NCBI GenBank assembly: GCA_034440515.1
Contig: JAWXCF010000108.1
Coordinates: 1-12,963 of the forward strand
Direction of reading: 5' to 3'
DNA from: JAWXCF01 sp034440515
GTDB taxonomy: Bacteria > Bacteroidota > Bacteroidia > CAILMK01
DNA length: 12,963 bases
The translations under genes and the position numbers were made by a program. The notes below the pieces were generated by a model. It was not told the DNA's origin. It saw nothing but the letters and a program-made list of their open reading frames with translations, and ran no database searches. Below, piece by piece: positions 12,946 to 12,963 of the stretch; the first letter of the stretch is position 1; each line of letters starts with the position of its first letter.

Positions 12946-12963
12946 TTAAAGTGAATATCTGAG

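Noticed and set aside
1..12963. Defence island, CRISPR array, mobile element or tRNA gene
   Set aside because: No regularly spaced repeats, transposase or integrase motifs, or tRNA-like cloverleaf noticed on either strand by eye.

Overview
The window is chromosomal DNA from a member of the Bacteroidota, probably in the Chitinophagales/Sphingobacteriales/Saprospirales range. This rests on gene content (DUF6427 membrane protein, COX24-type micro-protein, HU/MutY neighbourhood, DUF4331-type N-terminus), on the absence of Shine-Dalgarno sequences before the starts, and on repeated matches to the Bacteroidota promoter -7 element (TAnnTTTG) in the expected places. It is AT-rich, with frequent CTA and ATA codons. 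I see no transposase, integrase, phage gene, CRISPR array, tRNA or rRNA. Most of it is an ordinary housekeeping region.

Layout. 1-234 (-): 5' part of a CD225/dispanin membrane protein, cut by the window edge. 404-1135 (-): DPM1-like polyprenol-phosphate glycosyltransferase, divergent from a GmhB-like HAD phosphatase (1259-1759, +). 1779-2366 (-): a stand-alone nuoE, convergent with the phosphatase. 2367-3009: mostly gene-free, but with a 51-codon ORF (2834-2989, +) that looks like the export signal and first mature residues of a DUF4331 protein whose body is gone. 3010-3657 (-): lipoprotein of unknown function. 3781-4776 (-): DUF6427 multi-pass membrane protein. 4849-7449 (-): obg and rng (RNase E/G), 6 bp apart. 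7450-7640: a highly structured spacer upstream of rng. 7641-7730 (-): 29-residue COX24/mS38-like basic peptide. 7809-8717 (-): membrane-anchored TPR protein. 8820-9152 (-): HU-family protein with its own terminator. 9269-10279 (+): mutY. 10574-12019 (+): cytoplasmic TPR protein. 12133-12945 (+): ComA-like phosphosulfolactate synthase.

How the genes fit together. HU, TPR, COX24-like, rng and obg run in one direction and join nucleoid, ribosome and RNA-processing functions. HU and mutY diverge from one 38-bp region in which two good promoters overlap on opposite strands. The glycosyltransferase and phosphatase suggest envelope sugar metabolism. ComA points to C3 sulfonate chemistry, possibly linked to Bacteroidota sulfonolipids, but its partners are not in view.

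Best leads: the DUF4331 remnant; the predicted folded leader of rng with a terminator-like hairpin upstream; the overlapping HU/mutY promoters; the isolated nuoE with an inverted repeat beside its promoter; and four genes that begin with GTG or TTG. I found no clear new multi-gene system.
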